This document shows positions 32,816 through 43,007 of a stretch of 64,000 nt of DNA, piece after piece. The translations under genes and the position numbers were made by a program. Every line of letters starts with the position of its first letter. Position 1 is the stretch's first letter. The notes beneath the pieces are model-generated. The model did no database searches and was not told the origin of the DNA. It saw only the letters and a list, made by a program, of their open reading frames with translations. The stretch comes from Cordilura impudica (Eukaryota > Arthropoda > Insecta > Diptera > Scathophagidae): assembly GCA_963682025.1 (NCBI GenBank), contig OY821522.1:23630383-23694382 (forward strand). Direction: 5' to 3'.

Positions 32816-33035
32816 TGTCCGATTCGTTTTTCGATGATGCTGAAAACACATCAAAGAAATACAGAACATAAAGATTTTGCTTCAGTTAGTTGAGAGACGA
32901 GAAGCTGATGGATGGCTGGAGCAGGTCAAAGGTGACGACTATAAATGCAAATGCAAGGCTTTTGAAAATATATTAAAATGCGATAAATCAGATCTAAGTA
33001 TACATGCTTATAACCACTGTTATAAAAAATCTTTT
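32816..33035 (+). pseudogene. Relic of a BED/hAT-type zinc-finger exon
   Basis: A start-like MSDSFFDDAENTSKKYR at 32816 is followed, after a stop and frame change, by WLEQVKGDDYKCKCKAF and KSDLSIHAYNH. The W...V.GD...C.C....KSDL..H pattern resembles the N-terminal zinc finger of hAT-type transposases and related domesticated proteins. The second cysteine-histidine spacing is degraded. The coding remnant is interrupted at 33036 by a different hAT element, and the original sequence resumes at 34206. Confidence 0.5.
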
Positions 33036-33043
33036 AAAACCAA

Positions 33044-34197
33044 CAGTATTGCCATAATTTGAAATTGTAAAGATGCTAAATTGCAAAAAAAGATGCTTAA
33101 ACGTACTGGATGCTAAATTTTTTTTTCAAATTTCATTACCTTTATACTGAAAAATTATATACTTATTAATAAATTCTTTAGTTTTTAAATCGAAAAATTA
33201 ATATAAAACATAAGTTTCGATTTATATTTTTTAAATTTTAATTAAAATTATTTTGGATTTCATCTGAAATTTTTATTAACATCAAATTGAGTTTATTTTA
33301 AACTTAAATTAAATATTTTTAATTTTAGAGGGATTTTTTTTTATTTAAAATATAACAGAAATTACATTATCAAAAGATACGATTATATTAGAATAATTGG
33401 TTTATGGAATCTAACATTTCTGTGATGTCTTCATCTTCAAGTTCTTCTTGGCTCTGATATATTTCTGACGATCGACTCTTATCAACGACATCGCTCGGTA
33501 TATTGTGGGTGTGACAGCACCGATTTTTCAATTTCAATCCTTCTTTTATACGTATTACAGAACATAACAACTCGGATTTTATTCTGTTCGAAGTTTGCTT
33601 TTAACTAAACAAACGTTCAACTTCGGCTTTTGAGAAAGACAAAACTAATATAGACAACACAAATATTGATTCCTAAAATGGATTTTCGCCAATAGAATTT
33701 TTCAATCCATAAAGAGGTTGTATTCAGTGTTGTATCCCAGTTTTGTTCTGTGATATAACTCCATTGGATTTGAATTTTTTCTGTTTCAGATGATATAAAT
33801 TTAAACTCTTCTAATATATTGGTTATCTGTTCTTTTACCCGTTTTAATGTGTTTTGTATTGAAAATTTTGGCATTTTTTAATACAATAATATTTTTTGGC
33901 AATCGACTTTCAAATTCATTAAAAACTGTTGTTGGTGTTTACATTCTTCTATTTCAAAATGTTTTGTTATATTTGGTGAAAGAAACGAGCAGAGTGGTAA
34001 AAGGAGTAGTACACAAAATTACTGTACTACACTTTGAGAAATAAAAACATATCAATACCATTAAAAGATGCTAAAAGCAACATTTTATTAATAAAAGATT
34101 CTAAGTTAGCATCTAGCATCTTTTGATAAATTTTGGATGCTAAACGACAAAAAAAGTTGCTAAATCTAGCAACTAAAAAGCTAAAACGGCAACACTG
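33044..34197 (-). mobile_element. hAT element with perfect 8-bp target duplication
   Basis: Ends CAGTATTGCC (33044) and GGCAACACTG (34197) form the typical CAGTGTTGCC hAT terminal repeat, with subterminal GATGCTAAA motifs repeated inside both ends. AAAACCAA occurs at 33036-33043 and again at 34198-34205, an exact 8-bp duplication. At 1154 bp it is an internally deleted copy that keeps only the C-terminal part of a transposase. Confidence 0.92.
33388..33874 (-). pseudogene. hAT transposase C-terminal (dimerisation) fragment
   Basis: Two minus-strand frames together give VKEQITNILEEFKFI, a diverged QWSYITEQNWDTT with SLWIEKFYW, a frame break near 33625 around an AEVERLF-like stretch, then SELLCSVIRIKEGLKLKNRC and CCHTHNIPSDVV. 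This resembles the hATC domain (PHSNAxxERxFS ... KTKxRNRL ... GL). The RNase H catalytic core is absent, so the copy depends on a partner for mobility, if mobile at all. Confidence 0.6.
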
Positions 34198-34259
34198 AAA
34201 ACCAAGAACAAATATTCTGTTTGAGTTGTAACATCTCATTTGCAAGCCATTTTAATTAA

Positions 34260-34758
34260 GCTGCGTTCACACTATGTGTTTTGCTTGTGTTTTTCTTATT
34301 GTTTTAGCACATGCAATTTGTACACATAGTGTGAACCCTTTCAAAAACTGTTTATGTACAACACATTTGGCAAAACATATGTAAATTTTTCAATTAGAGC
34401 AGGTTCTATTTTGGCATGACAACCATATTAAAATACAATACTGCTTGTGGCGAAAGAAAAACAGAGTAAATTATAAAGATAAATATTGAAAGAAAAATAA
34501 ATTGTTTAATATTAATTAACAATTAAAAAATATAAAAAATATATTACTTTATTTTTAACAATAACTTTTTGTAAATTCACAAATTAAATCAGCTGTTGTT
34601 TACATTTAGAGGTTATGTCATACGGAAATACATATGTACGTTTGATCGCAAAATGATGAATTGTATGTAAAACGCCAATTTTGACACACACGCCGAATTA
34701 CGTATGGATCGTAAAACTGAATTTACATATGGAAAATACACATAGTGTAAACACACCT
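34260..34758. mobile_element. MITE flanked by TTAA
   Basis: Ends GCTGCGTTCACACTATGTG (34260) and, inverted, CACATAGTGTAAACACACC. TTAA lies immediately outside on both sides (34256-34259, 34759-34762), as in piggyBac-type insertions. A second, internal inverted copy of the end (CACATAGTGTGAAC at about 34322) makes the left third a hairpin. No coding sequence. Confidence 0.65.
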
Positions 34759-34762
34759 TTAA

Positions 34763-35636
34763 TTGTGTAAATTTTAAATGCACATCTAACCATATCAAAA
34801 AGATGAATTAAACAGAATTGCAAAAATATTTTTTTTATAATATCTGTAGGTTTTTTATATTATTCTTATGTAATTCTCATGATATTTTTATCTTATTTTT
34901 TATTTTTACATAACTGAAATTGTACAAATTAAAAATAAATTTTAAAAAAAGTAGTGTAGGGAAAAAAGGGAATTTTTTTCATAAGCGTAGAGATTTCTGA
35001 AAAAATCTCCTGGCATCACTAGTACCTATTAAAAAACAATGTAAAAATTCACAAGACAACGCGACATAGACTTGCTTTGTTCAAAAGCTTCCATAAGACT
35101 GAATGAAATTGTTGCTTACTTTACTCTTTGGTGAGTATTTTCATTTTTGTTCGGCTGTATACATATAAGAAGCCAATTTGAGTTCGGTTTACTCGTGCTG
35201 CTATGCGTATGTTTGTGTGTTAACAAAAATATACGATATCCCAGTCATCATTTCGAAGATTGTTTTAACAAAAAATACCTTACTGTGTCTTCTTCGAGCA
35301 CTTTTGATAATTAAAAACTTCTTAATCACATGCGCTATTAGAAAAAGACTAGATAATGATTTTTGCTTTCTCTTAGAAAGTGATTTATAGAAAAATTACA
35401 TTAAATAAGACTCAAAAATGAGTCGAAACTGATTAGAAAAGCGGATAAAAAGGACTCTCAAGAAGATTCGCGGGTAAGGTAATATTTAATCCCAACAAAA
35501 GAATATTTTGTGATCAGCAAAAGGGCGCATTTATAACTGTTTTAATAGCACATATGAGTCAAAAAGACTCTACATGATCATTTATTGCATAAAATGCTTA
35601 CTGGGATTTTATTCACTATCTGTAGAAACAGGTTTT
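34763..35636. other. No gene seen
   Basis: AT-rich DNA; the open frame at 35178-35390 has no recognisable family. CTCAAAAATGAGTC and GAGTCAAAAAGACTC at 35410 and 35557 are short inverted or palindromic motifs only. Confidence 0.4.
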
Positions 35637-35639
35637 TTA

Positions 35640-36124
35640 AGTCGGGGGTCACACAAGGCAATTTTTATTGCGTAACTTTTTGGCAATTCTCTTTTGAAAT
35701 TGCTTTTATGTCCACACACGACAATTTCTTCGGCAATTTTACTGTTTTGTTGTGTTTTTATTTTCTTATAATTTGACATTTGTGTTCTAGTCGTAAAGAA
35801 CAATAATAAAATTAAATACATACATACATAAATTAATTTAATTGGTTTTGTTGAAAAGTGAATTCAAAAGAAAAAAATTAAGTCCCGATTCCATTTAAAG
35901 GCTATTTTAATAAAGTAAACAATAATTACGAATTCTTCACACCAAGAAGCGAAACACCGAATGAAAAGAAATGTCAAATATTCAACAAAAAAAAAGCGAA
36001 TGAGAGAATTGCTTGAAATATCCGAGAACCGGCAATTATTTTTCCCTTTTTATTCCCCTCACCGCAAACATCTACAAACTCAAGAATTGCGCAACAAAAG
36101 TTGCCTTGTGTGAACTCGGCCTAA
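35640..36124. mobile_element. MITE with GGTCACACAAGGCAA-type inverted ends
   Basis: GTCGGGGGTCACACAAGGCAA-like left end (35641) pairs with TTGCCTTGTGTGAACTCGGCC at the right (36100-36121). The inverted match covers about 30 bp, then TTGCG(T/C)AA a little further in. The left flank has TTAA but the right flank has CTAA, so the target duplication is uncertain. Non-coding. Confidence 0.6.
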
Positions 36125-36286
36125 GTAAAACAAATCTGCATACAATTTCAATTCTATTTCGTTCACAATGATACGATCAGTTTGTTTACTAGCTACTAGT
36201 AAAATAAGAAAATAGTATTATAATACAGCGTAATGATGAATTGTACTTCTCAATTAGTTTATTTTTAATGTGCCATAAGAAGTTCG

Positions 36287-36546
36287 GTTTGTGCTAAGAA
36301 AAGCATGAATATATGTTTCCCAGGGCCAAGCTTCATCATTGCACTATGATTGAGTTGAGCTCCGCGACTATTCATAATGTGAATAGCTCGTGTCAAAAAT
36401 TTTTGGTAGTTGGGAATGGCGTTTGTGTTAAGAAAAGCATAAACGCATGTTTCCCAGGGCAAGGCTCGATCATTGCACATTGATTGAGCTGAGCTCCGCG
36501 GTTATTCTTAATGTGGATAACTGTTGAACAAAATTTTCGGAATGGC
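36287..36546. repeat. Two-copy 134-bp tandem duplication
   Basis: Units 36287-36420 and 36421-36546 share AAGAAAAGCAT, ATGTTTCCCAGGGC, ATCATTGCAC, TTGAG(T/C)TGAGCTCCGCG and AATGTG(A/G)ATA. Divergence is roughly 15-20%, so the duplication is old. The minus strand is open across one and a half units but matches nothing I know. Confidence 0.8.
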
Positions 36547-36769
36547 GTTTGCCTCCGTCCCGACATTAAATAACAAAGTTTAAAAATTTATTTTAATTAA
36601 CATCTGACAAAAAATAGTATTTTTCTAAACAACAATTTTTTTTACAGGGTAAATAAATATTTTTACCTACCTACCTACTACTTTTGAAAGCAAGTATGCA
36701 GGGTTTATACATGTACTAAAAATACAACTCTTAAAACCATACTATTTTTTCAACTCTAAAAATTTCAGA
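36547..36769. other. Spacer, nothing recognised
   Basis: AT-rich, no frame and no repeat boundary that I can place. Confidence 0.35.
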
Positions 36770-37350
36770 ATTTTGTAAAAATAAAATAAAATACCGATTT
36801 ATTTTAATATGCGCTTATTATGGATATACATATACAAAATATATGAATATTATTTATAGTATTTTGATATTGGCAACAGTAGTATGTATCAATTTGTAAC
36901 ATTTTGTGATGTTATAAAAATCGCAGAATATTGATATTGATTTTATATAGTTTCTTTTATTAATTAATTAACTTAAATATTACACCAAAAAATATTGATA
37001 TTGAAGAATTTTTATATTATTAACACAACGACCACAAAAACAACATGCACAGCTATGACAAAATACTGACAAAACTTCTCAGGATGTTAGTGAATCATTT
37101 TTTATAACAAGGAGCACCCTAGCTATCCGATTGAAGCCGTCATCGTGATTTCCACAGACGGACAGACGGACAGACGGACAGCCGGACAGACGGACAGACG
37201 GACAGACGGACAGACGGACATCGTTATATCAACTTCGCTTGTTATAAGGATCACAAATATATATATTTTATGGGGTCCAGAATTTTTTTTCTAATTATTA
37301 CAAACGGAATGACAAACTTATATATACCCTCTGCACACTGGAGTGGAGGG
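36770..37350 (+). mobile_element. Single-arm relative of the composite element (empty site)
   Basis: Collinear with the right arm at 16442-17288: TTATGGATATACATAT, GGCAACAGTAG(T/C)ATGTATCAAT, CTTCTCAGGATGTT and TTATAAGGATCA. There is an internal deletion of about 270 bp. It has a long GGACAGAC microsatellite (37155-37220) and a complete end CTCTGCACACTGGAGTGGAGGGTATAA (two pieces either side of 37340). To the left it continues a few tens of bases past the point where the 3.16-kb transposon sits in the other copy, showing the target site unoccupied. Confidence 0.8.
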
Positions 37351-38095
37351 TATAAAAATGAAAAATGGAAAATGAAAATTGAAAAATGAAAAATGGAAAA
37401 TGAAAAATGAAAATTGAAAAATGAAAAATGGAAAATGGACAATGAAAATTGAAATATGAAAAATAAAAAATGTTAAATGGAATGTGAAAATTGAAAAATG
37501 GAAAATGCAAAATGGAAAGTGGAAAATGAAAATTGAAAAATGGAAAATGAGAATTGAAATATGGAAAATGACAATTTAAAAATGAAAAATGGAAAATGAA
37601 AATTGAAAAATGAAAAATGGCAAATGGAAAATGAAAATTGAAAAATGAAAAGTTAAGAATTAAAAATTAAAAAAGGGAAATGAAATATAAAAAATGAAAA
37701 ATGGCAAATGAAAATTGAAAAATGAAAAATGGAAAATGAAAAATGAAAATTGAAAAATGAAAAATGGAAAATGGACAATGAAAATTGAAACATGAAAAAC
37801 GGAAAAAGAAAAATGGAAAATGAAAAGTGGAAAACGAAAACTAAAAATTAAAAATGGAAAATGAAAATTGAAAAATGAAAATTGAAAAATGAAAAATTAA
37901 AAGTGGAAAATGAAAATTTAAAAATGGAAAATGAAAATTGAAAAATGAAAAATGGAAAATGAAAAATGGCAAATGGAAATTGAAATATTAAAAATGAAAA
38001 ATGGAAAATGAAAATTGAAAAATGGAACATGAAAAATGAAGATTGAAAAATGAGTAATGAAAGATGAAAAATGAATAATGAATAACGAAAAATTA
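37351..38095. repeat. Degenerate heptamer satellite, TGGAAAA/TGAAAAA
   Basis: Starts right after the GGGTATAAAAATG end of the mini-me-like element. Towards 38050-38095 the units lose G residues (GAATAATGAATAACG) and pass into TTAAAAA. Confidence 0.95.
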
Positions 38096-40799
38096 AAAAT
38101 TAATAATTAAAGCTTAAAAATTAAAAATTAGAAATTAAAAATTAAAAATTAAAAATTAAAAATTAAAAATTAAAAATTAAAAATTAAAAATTAAAAATTA
38201 AAAATTAAAAATTAAAAATTAAAAATTAAAAATTAAAAATTAAAAATTAAAAATTAAAAATTAAAAATTAAAAATTAAAAATTAAAAATTAAAAATTAAA
38301 AATTAAAAATTAAAAATTAAAAATTAAAAATTAAAAATTAAAAATTAAAAATTAGAAATTAAAAATTAAAAATTAAAAACTAAAAATTAAATATTAAAAA
38401 TTAAAAATTAAATATTGAAAATTAAAAATTAAAAATTAAAAATTAAAAATTAAAAATTAAAAATTAAAAATTAAAAATTAAAAATTAAAAAATAAAAATT
38501 AAAAATTAAAAATTAAAAATTAAAAATTAAAAATTAAAAATTAAAAATTAAAAATTAAAAATTAAAAATTAAAAATTAAAAATTAAAAATTAAAAATTAA
38601 AAATTAAAAATTAAAAATTAAAAATTAAAAATTAAAAATTAAAAATTAAAAATTAAAAATTAAAAATTAAAAATTAAAAATTAAAAATTAAAAATTAAAA
38701 ATTAAAAATTAAAAATTAAAAATTAAAAATTAAAAATTAAAAATTAAAAATTAAAAATTAAAAATTAAAAATTAAAAATTAAAAATTAAAAATTAAAAAT
38801 TAAAAATTAAAAATTAAAAATTAAAAATTGAAAATTAAAAATTAAAAATTTAAAATTAAAAATTTAAAATTAAATTATTAAATATTAAAAATTAAAAATA
38901 AAAAATTAAAAATTAAAAATTAAAAATTAAAAATTAAAAATTAAAAATTAAAAATTAAAAATTAAAAATTAAAAATTAAAAATTAAAAACTAAAAATTAA
39001 AAATTAAAAATTAAAACTTAAAAATTAAAAATTACAAATTAAAAAATTAGAAATTAAAAATTAAAAAATAAAAAATAAAAAATAAAAAATAAAAATTAAA
39101 AATAAAAAATTATAAATTAAAAATTTAAAATTAAAAATTAAAAATTAAAAATTAAAAATTAAAAATTAAAAATTAAAAATTAAGAATTAAAAATTAAAAA
39201 TTAAAAATTAAAACTTAAAAATTAAAAATTAAAATTTAAAAATTAAAAATTAAAAATTAAAATTTAAAAATTAAAAATTAAAAATTAAAAATTAAAAATT
39301 AAAAATTAAAAATTAAAAATTAAAAATTAAAAATTAAAAATTAAAAATTAAAAATTAAAAATTAAAAATTAAAAATTAAAAATTAAAAATTAAAAATTAA
39401 AAATTAAAAATATAAAATTAAAAATTAAAAAATTAAAATTAAAAATTAAAAATTTAAAATTTAAAATTTAAAATTTAAAATATAAAATTTAAAATTTAAA
39501 ATTTAAAATTTAAAATTTAAAATTTAAAATTTAAAATTTAAAATTTAAAATTTAAAATTTAAAATTTAAAATTTAAAATTTAAAATTTAAAATTTAAAAT
39601 TTAAAATTTAAAATTTAAAATTTAAAATTAAAAATTAAAAATAAAAATTAACAATTAAAAATTAAAAATTAAAATTTAAAATTTAAAATTTAAATTTAAA
39701 ATTTAAAATTAAAAATTTAAAATTTAAAATTTAAAATTTAAAATTTAAAATTTAAAATTTAAAATTTAAAATTTAAAATTTAAAATTTAAAATTTAAAAT
39801 TTAAAATTTAAAATTTAAAATTTAAAAATTAAAAATTGAAAATTAGAAATTAAAAATTAAAAATTAAAAATTAAAAATTAAAATTTAAAAATTAAAAATT
39901 AAAAATTAAAAATTAAAAATTAAAAATTAAAAATTAAAAATTAAAAATTAAAAATTAAAAATTAAAAATTAAAAATTAAAAATTAAAAATTAAAAATTAA
40001 AAATTAAAAATTAAAAATTAAAAATTAAAAATTAAAAATTAAAAATTAAAAATTAAAAATTAAAAATTAAAAATTAAAAATTAAAAATTAAAAATTAAAA
40101 ATTAAAAATTAAAAATTAAAAATTAAAAATTAAAAATTAAAAATTAAAAATTAAAAATTAAAAATTAAAAATTAAAAATTAAAAATTAAAAATTAAAAAT
40201 TAAAAATTAAAAATTAAAAATTAAAAATTAAAAATTAAAAATTAAAAATTAAAAATTAAAAATTAAAAATTAAAAATTAAAAATTAAAAATTAAAAATTA
40301 AAAATTAAAAATTAAAAATTAAAAATTAAAAATTAAAAATTAAAAATTAAAAATTAAAAATTAAAAATTAAAAATTAAAAATTAAAAATTAAAAATTAAA
40401 AATTAAAAATTAAAAATTAAAAATTAAAAATTAAAAATTAAAAATTAAAAATTAAAAATTAAAAATTAAAAATTAAAAATTAAAAATAAAAAATAAAAAT
40501 TAAAAAATTAAAAATTAAAAATTAAAAATTAAAAATTAAAAATTAAAAATTAAAAATTAAAAATTAAAAATTAAAAATTAAAAATTAAAAATTAAAAATT
40601 AAAAATTAAAAATTAAAAATTAAAAATTAAAAATTAAAAATTAAAAATTAAAAATTAAAAATTAAAAATTAAAAATTAAAAATTAAAAATTAAAAATTAA
40701 AAATTAAAAATTAAAAATTAAAAATTAAAAATTAAAAATTAAAAATTAAAAATTAAAAATTAAAAATTAAAAATTAAAAGTTAAAAATTAAATATTAAA
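38096..40799. repeat. (TTAAAAA)n satellite with TTTAAAA blocks
   Basis: About 2.7 kb of nearly pure 7-bp units. Two blocks (about 39450-39625 and 39670-39825) have switched to TTTAAAA, also 7 bp, showing local homogenisation of variants. It ends at the mini-me fragment that opens unit 2, at the same base as in unit 1. Confidence 0.97.
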
Positions 40800-41106
40800 A
40801 GTTTAAATTTCTATATTTAGTTTCTTACACGAATTATAATGTATTTTTTTTTTGTATTATATGTAATGTAGATAAAAATAAAAAATAATTCAGATAAAAA
40901 TATTTCAAAATTAGCATTTTTTAATAATAATAATTTTTAGCCAAGAATCATTTGAATTTTGGTATTCGGAATTAATGTTTCAATATCGGCAAAAGTTTAG
41001 AATTTGTAGCTGTACTCGACATTGCGTGAATGAATATACTGCTTAAGACTCAGGTGGAGGGTATCAAAAAATTCGGCACAGCCGAATTTAGCACTTTACT
41101 TGTTTT
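40800..41106 (-). mobile_element. mini-me/Helentron-like fragment (unit 2)
   Basis: Partner of 239-545. Here its junction with a full-length upstream satellite can be seen. Confidence 0.6.
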
Positions 41107-42212
41107 AAATTCCACTTTGTTTAAGAAACTGAATTTTTTTGTAAATTGTGCATCTTTTTTAATAAACAAAAGCGAATCTTTTAAAATAATCACTTTTTAT
41201 AAAGAAAGTGAAATTCTTAAAAAAAAGTAAATTAAAAAAAAACTTTTTTTAGTAAAAGTAATATAAAAGGAATTATCGACCGCATTATATATAATTTCTC
41301 ATTTCAACATATATATAAGATTTGATAGTAATCTCTACTATCATTATAACCAGATTATGTTTTATATTAGTTAAATATTTAAGTAAGTTTGGTCGTATTG
41401 CTCAAGAACTAAAAATAATTTCTCAACCGAATTTGGTGTGGAAATTCACTATTTTTTTAATTTCTGATACAACAATTTTATTACTTTACCCGAAAATTAT
41501 CAATTGATCACTATCCACATCACGTTCTTTTTTACAGAATATGGCCTGTTAATAACAGAACCTCAAACTGTTAAGAGTTGTTAAGAGTCATTGATGCTCG
41601 TTTTTAGCTACGTTTGAAGAGTATTGCCCATAATAATATAGTTGTGTTTGTGGTCTAGCACATGCGCTGTGTAGCGGCACGCAGGTGTTACGGCACCATC
41701 ACATCTGTCATTTCCTACACAGAACACACACATATATAAAAATGTAGAGTTCCATATTTTTTGTATTTATTATGGTTTTGTCAAGTATTCTAATACACTT
41801 AAACATCTAAATAATTTTGGTTATTTGTAAAAGTGTAGCAGAATACGTACTTTGGGGCATTTAAATTCCATATTGGCAACCCTGTGCTCGAAGTGTTTAA
41901 AAGTGCAAGTTTTTTATTTCGTCAATTTTATTTTATTCAATTTGATAATTTCGAGGTTTTATCAGTTATTAATATTCTAAACCTGATTTAAAATAACTAC
42001 CAACATACGTTGCATACTGGTCGATTGGAGTTTGTGGAGTTTTAAGCTGTGTTATAAATTTATTTTATAAATTTATTTTTTGCTGTTTTGTGCTAATACT
42101 TGGGTGTACGCTGGACAAGTTTAATTATCAGCTGTTCAACAAAACAAATTATCGATTAGCAATAATAAATCAATAATACACTACAAGCCTTAAGGTATGC
42201 TTTAAAAAACAA

Positions 42213-43007
42213 ATGAACAACAAACGCACGTTGTTAGCGACATCGCCTGAACACAACGTTAATGTTAGCAAAAAACGTCCACCTTGTCAAAAAATGTCTG
42301 ACAATAACCAACAAGATGTTTTCTCTTGGGAAAAATTATGCAACCTATTGGATGAGAAACTAAAAGATGTTACCAAAAAGGAAGATTTGGTTGCCATTAA
42401 ATCCGATATGGAAGAATTGAAACAAGAAAATGCTAAATTAAAAGAAGATATTGTAAAGCTTACTTCACGTATTGAATTTATTGATCGTAAATCTCGTGCT
42501 TCAAATGTTATGGTGAGTGGCTTATCATGCACAAATACTCTAGCGGCTAAAGCAAAATTTATTAATATCTGCAACAAAGAGCTTAAGGTTGATGTTAATA
42601 TAGTTTCAACTAGAATAATATCTTCTGGCAAATCTTTTGTGTTTACCCTTGAATCAAGTGGACAATCACAGAATGTTCTAGCTGCAAAATCGAAGTTGAA
42701 GGGTCAAAAGATTTATATAGGGAAGGATTACACTGAAGATGATCAACATACCAGATTCCAATTAAGACAAATAAGCAAATCCTTATCCAAATCAAAAAAA
42801 GATGTTAAGGTCCGGCTTGGAGAGTTCTGCATATTTATTAATGATAAGAAGTACACCTGGTCCAACGGAAAAGTAATGGCGCTAACTGAAACGGATGCAG
42901 ACTACCTAAAGAAACTTTTTGCTGAATGTGGCTGCGATTTTGATATTTATTACAATGAAAATTATAAAAACAAAATAAGTAAATCTATTAACTCTTCTCT
43001 ACAATAG
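42213..43007 (+). CDS. LINE ORF1 protein (unit 2)
   Basis: Identical in translation to 1652-2446, including the coiled coil and the terminal TAG at 43005-43007. Confidence 0.85.
   Translation: MNNKRTLLATSPEHNVNVSKKRPPCQKMSDNNQQDVFSWEKLCNLLDEKLKDVTKKEDLVAIKSDMEELKQENAKLKEDIVKLTSRIEFIDRKSRASNVMVSGLSCTNTLAAKAKFINICNKELKVDVNIVSTRIISSGKSFVFTLESSGQSQNVLAAKSKLKGQKIYIGKDYTEDDQHTRFQLRQISKSLSKSKKDVKVRLGEFCIFINDKKYTWSNGKVMALTETDADYLKKLFAECGCDFDIYYNENYKNKISKSINSSLQ

Noticed and set aside
38096..40799. Regular array that might suggest CRISPR or a centromeric satellite
   Set aside because: Units are 7 bp without spacers, so CRISPR is excluded. Centromeric function cannot be argued from sequence, as the array is short and of simple composition.
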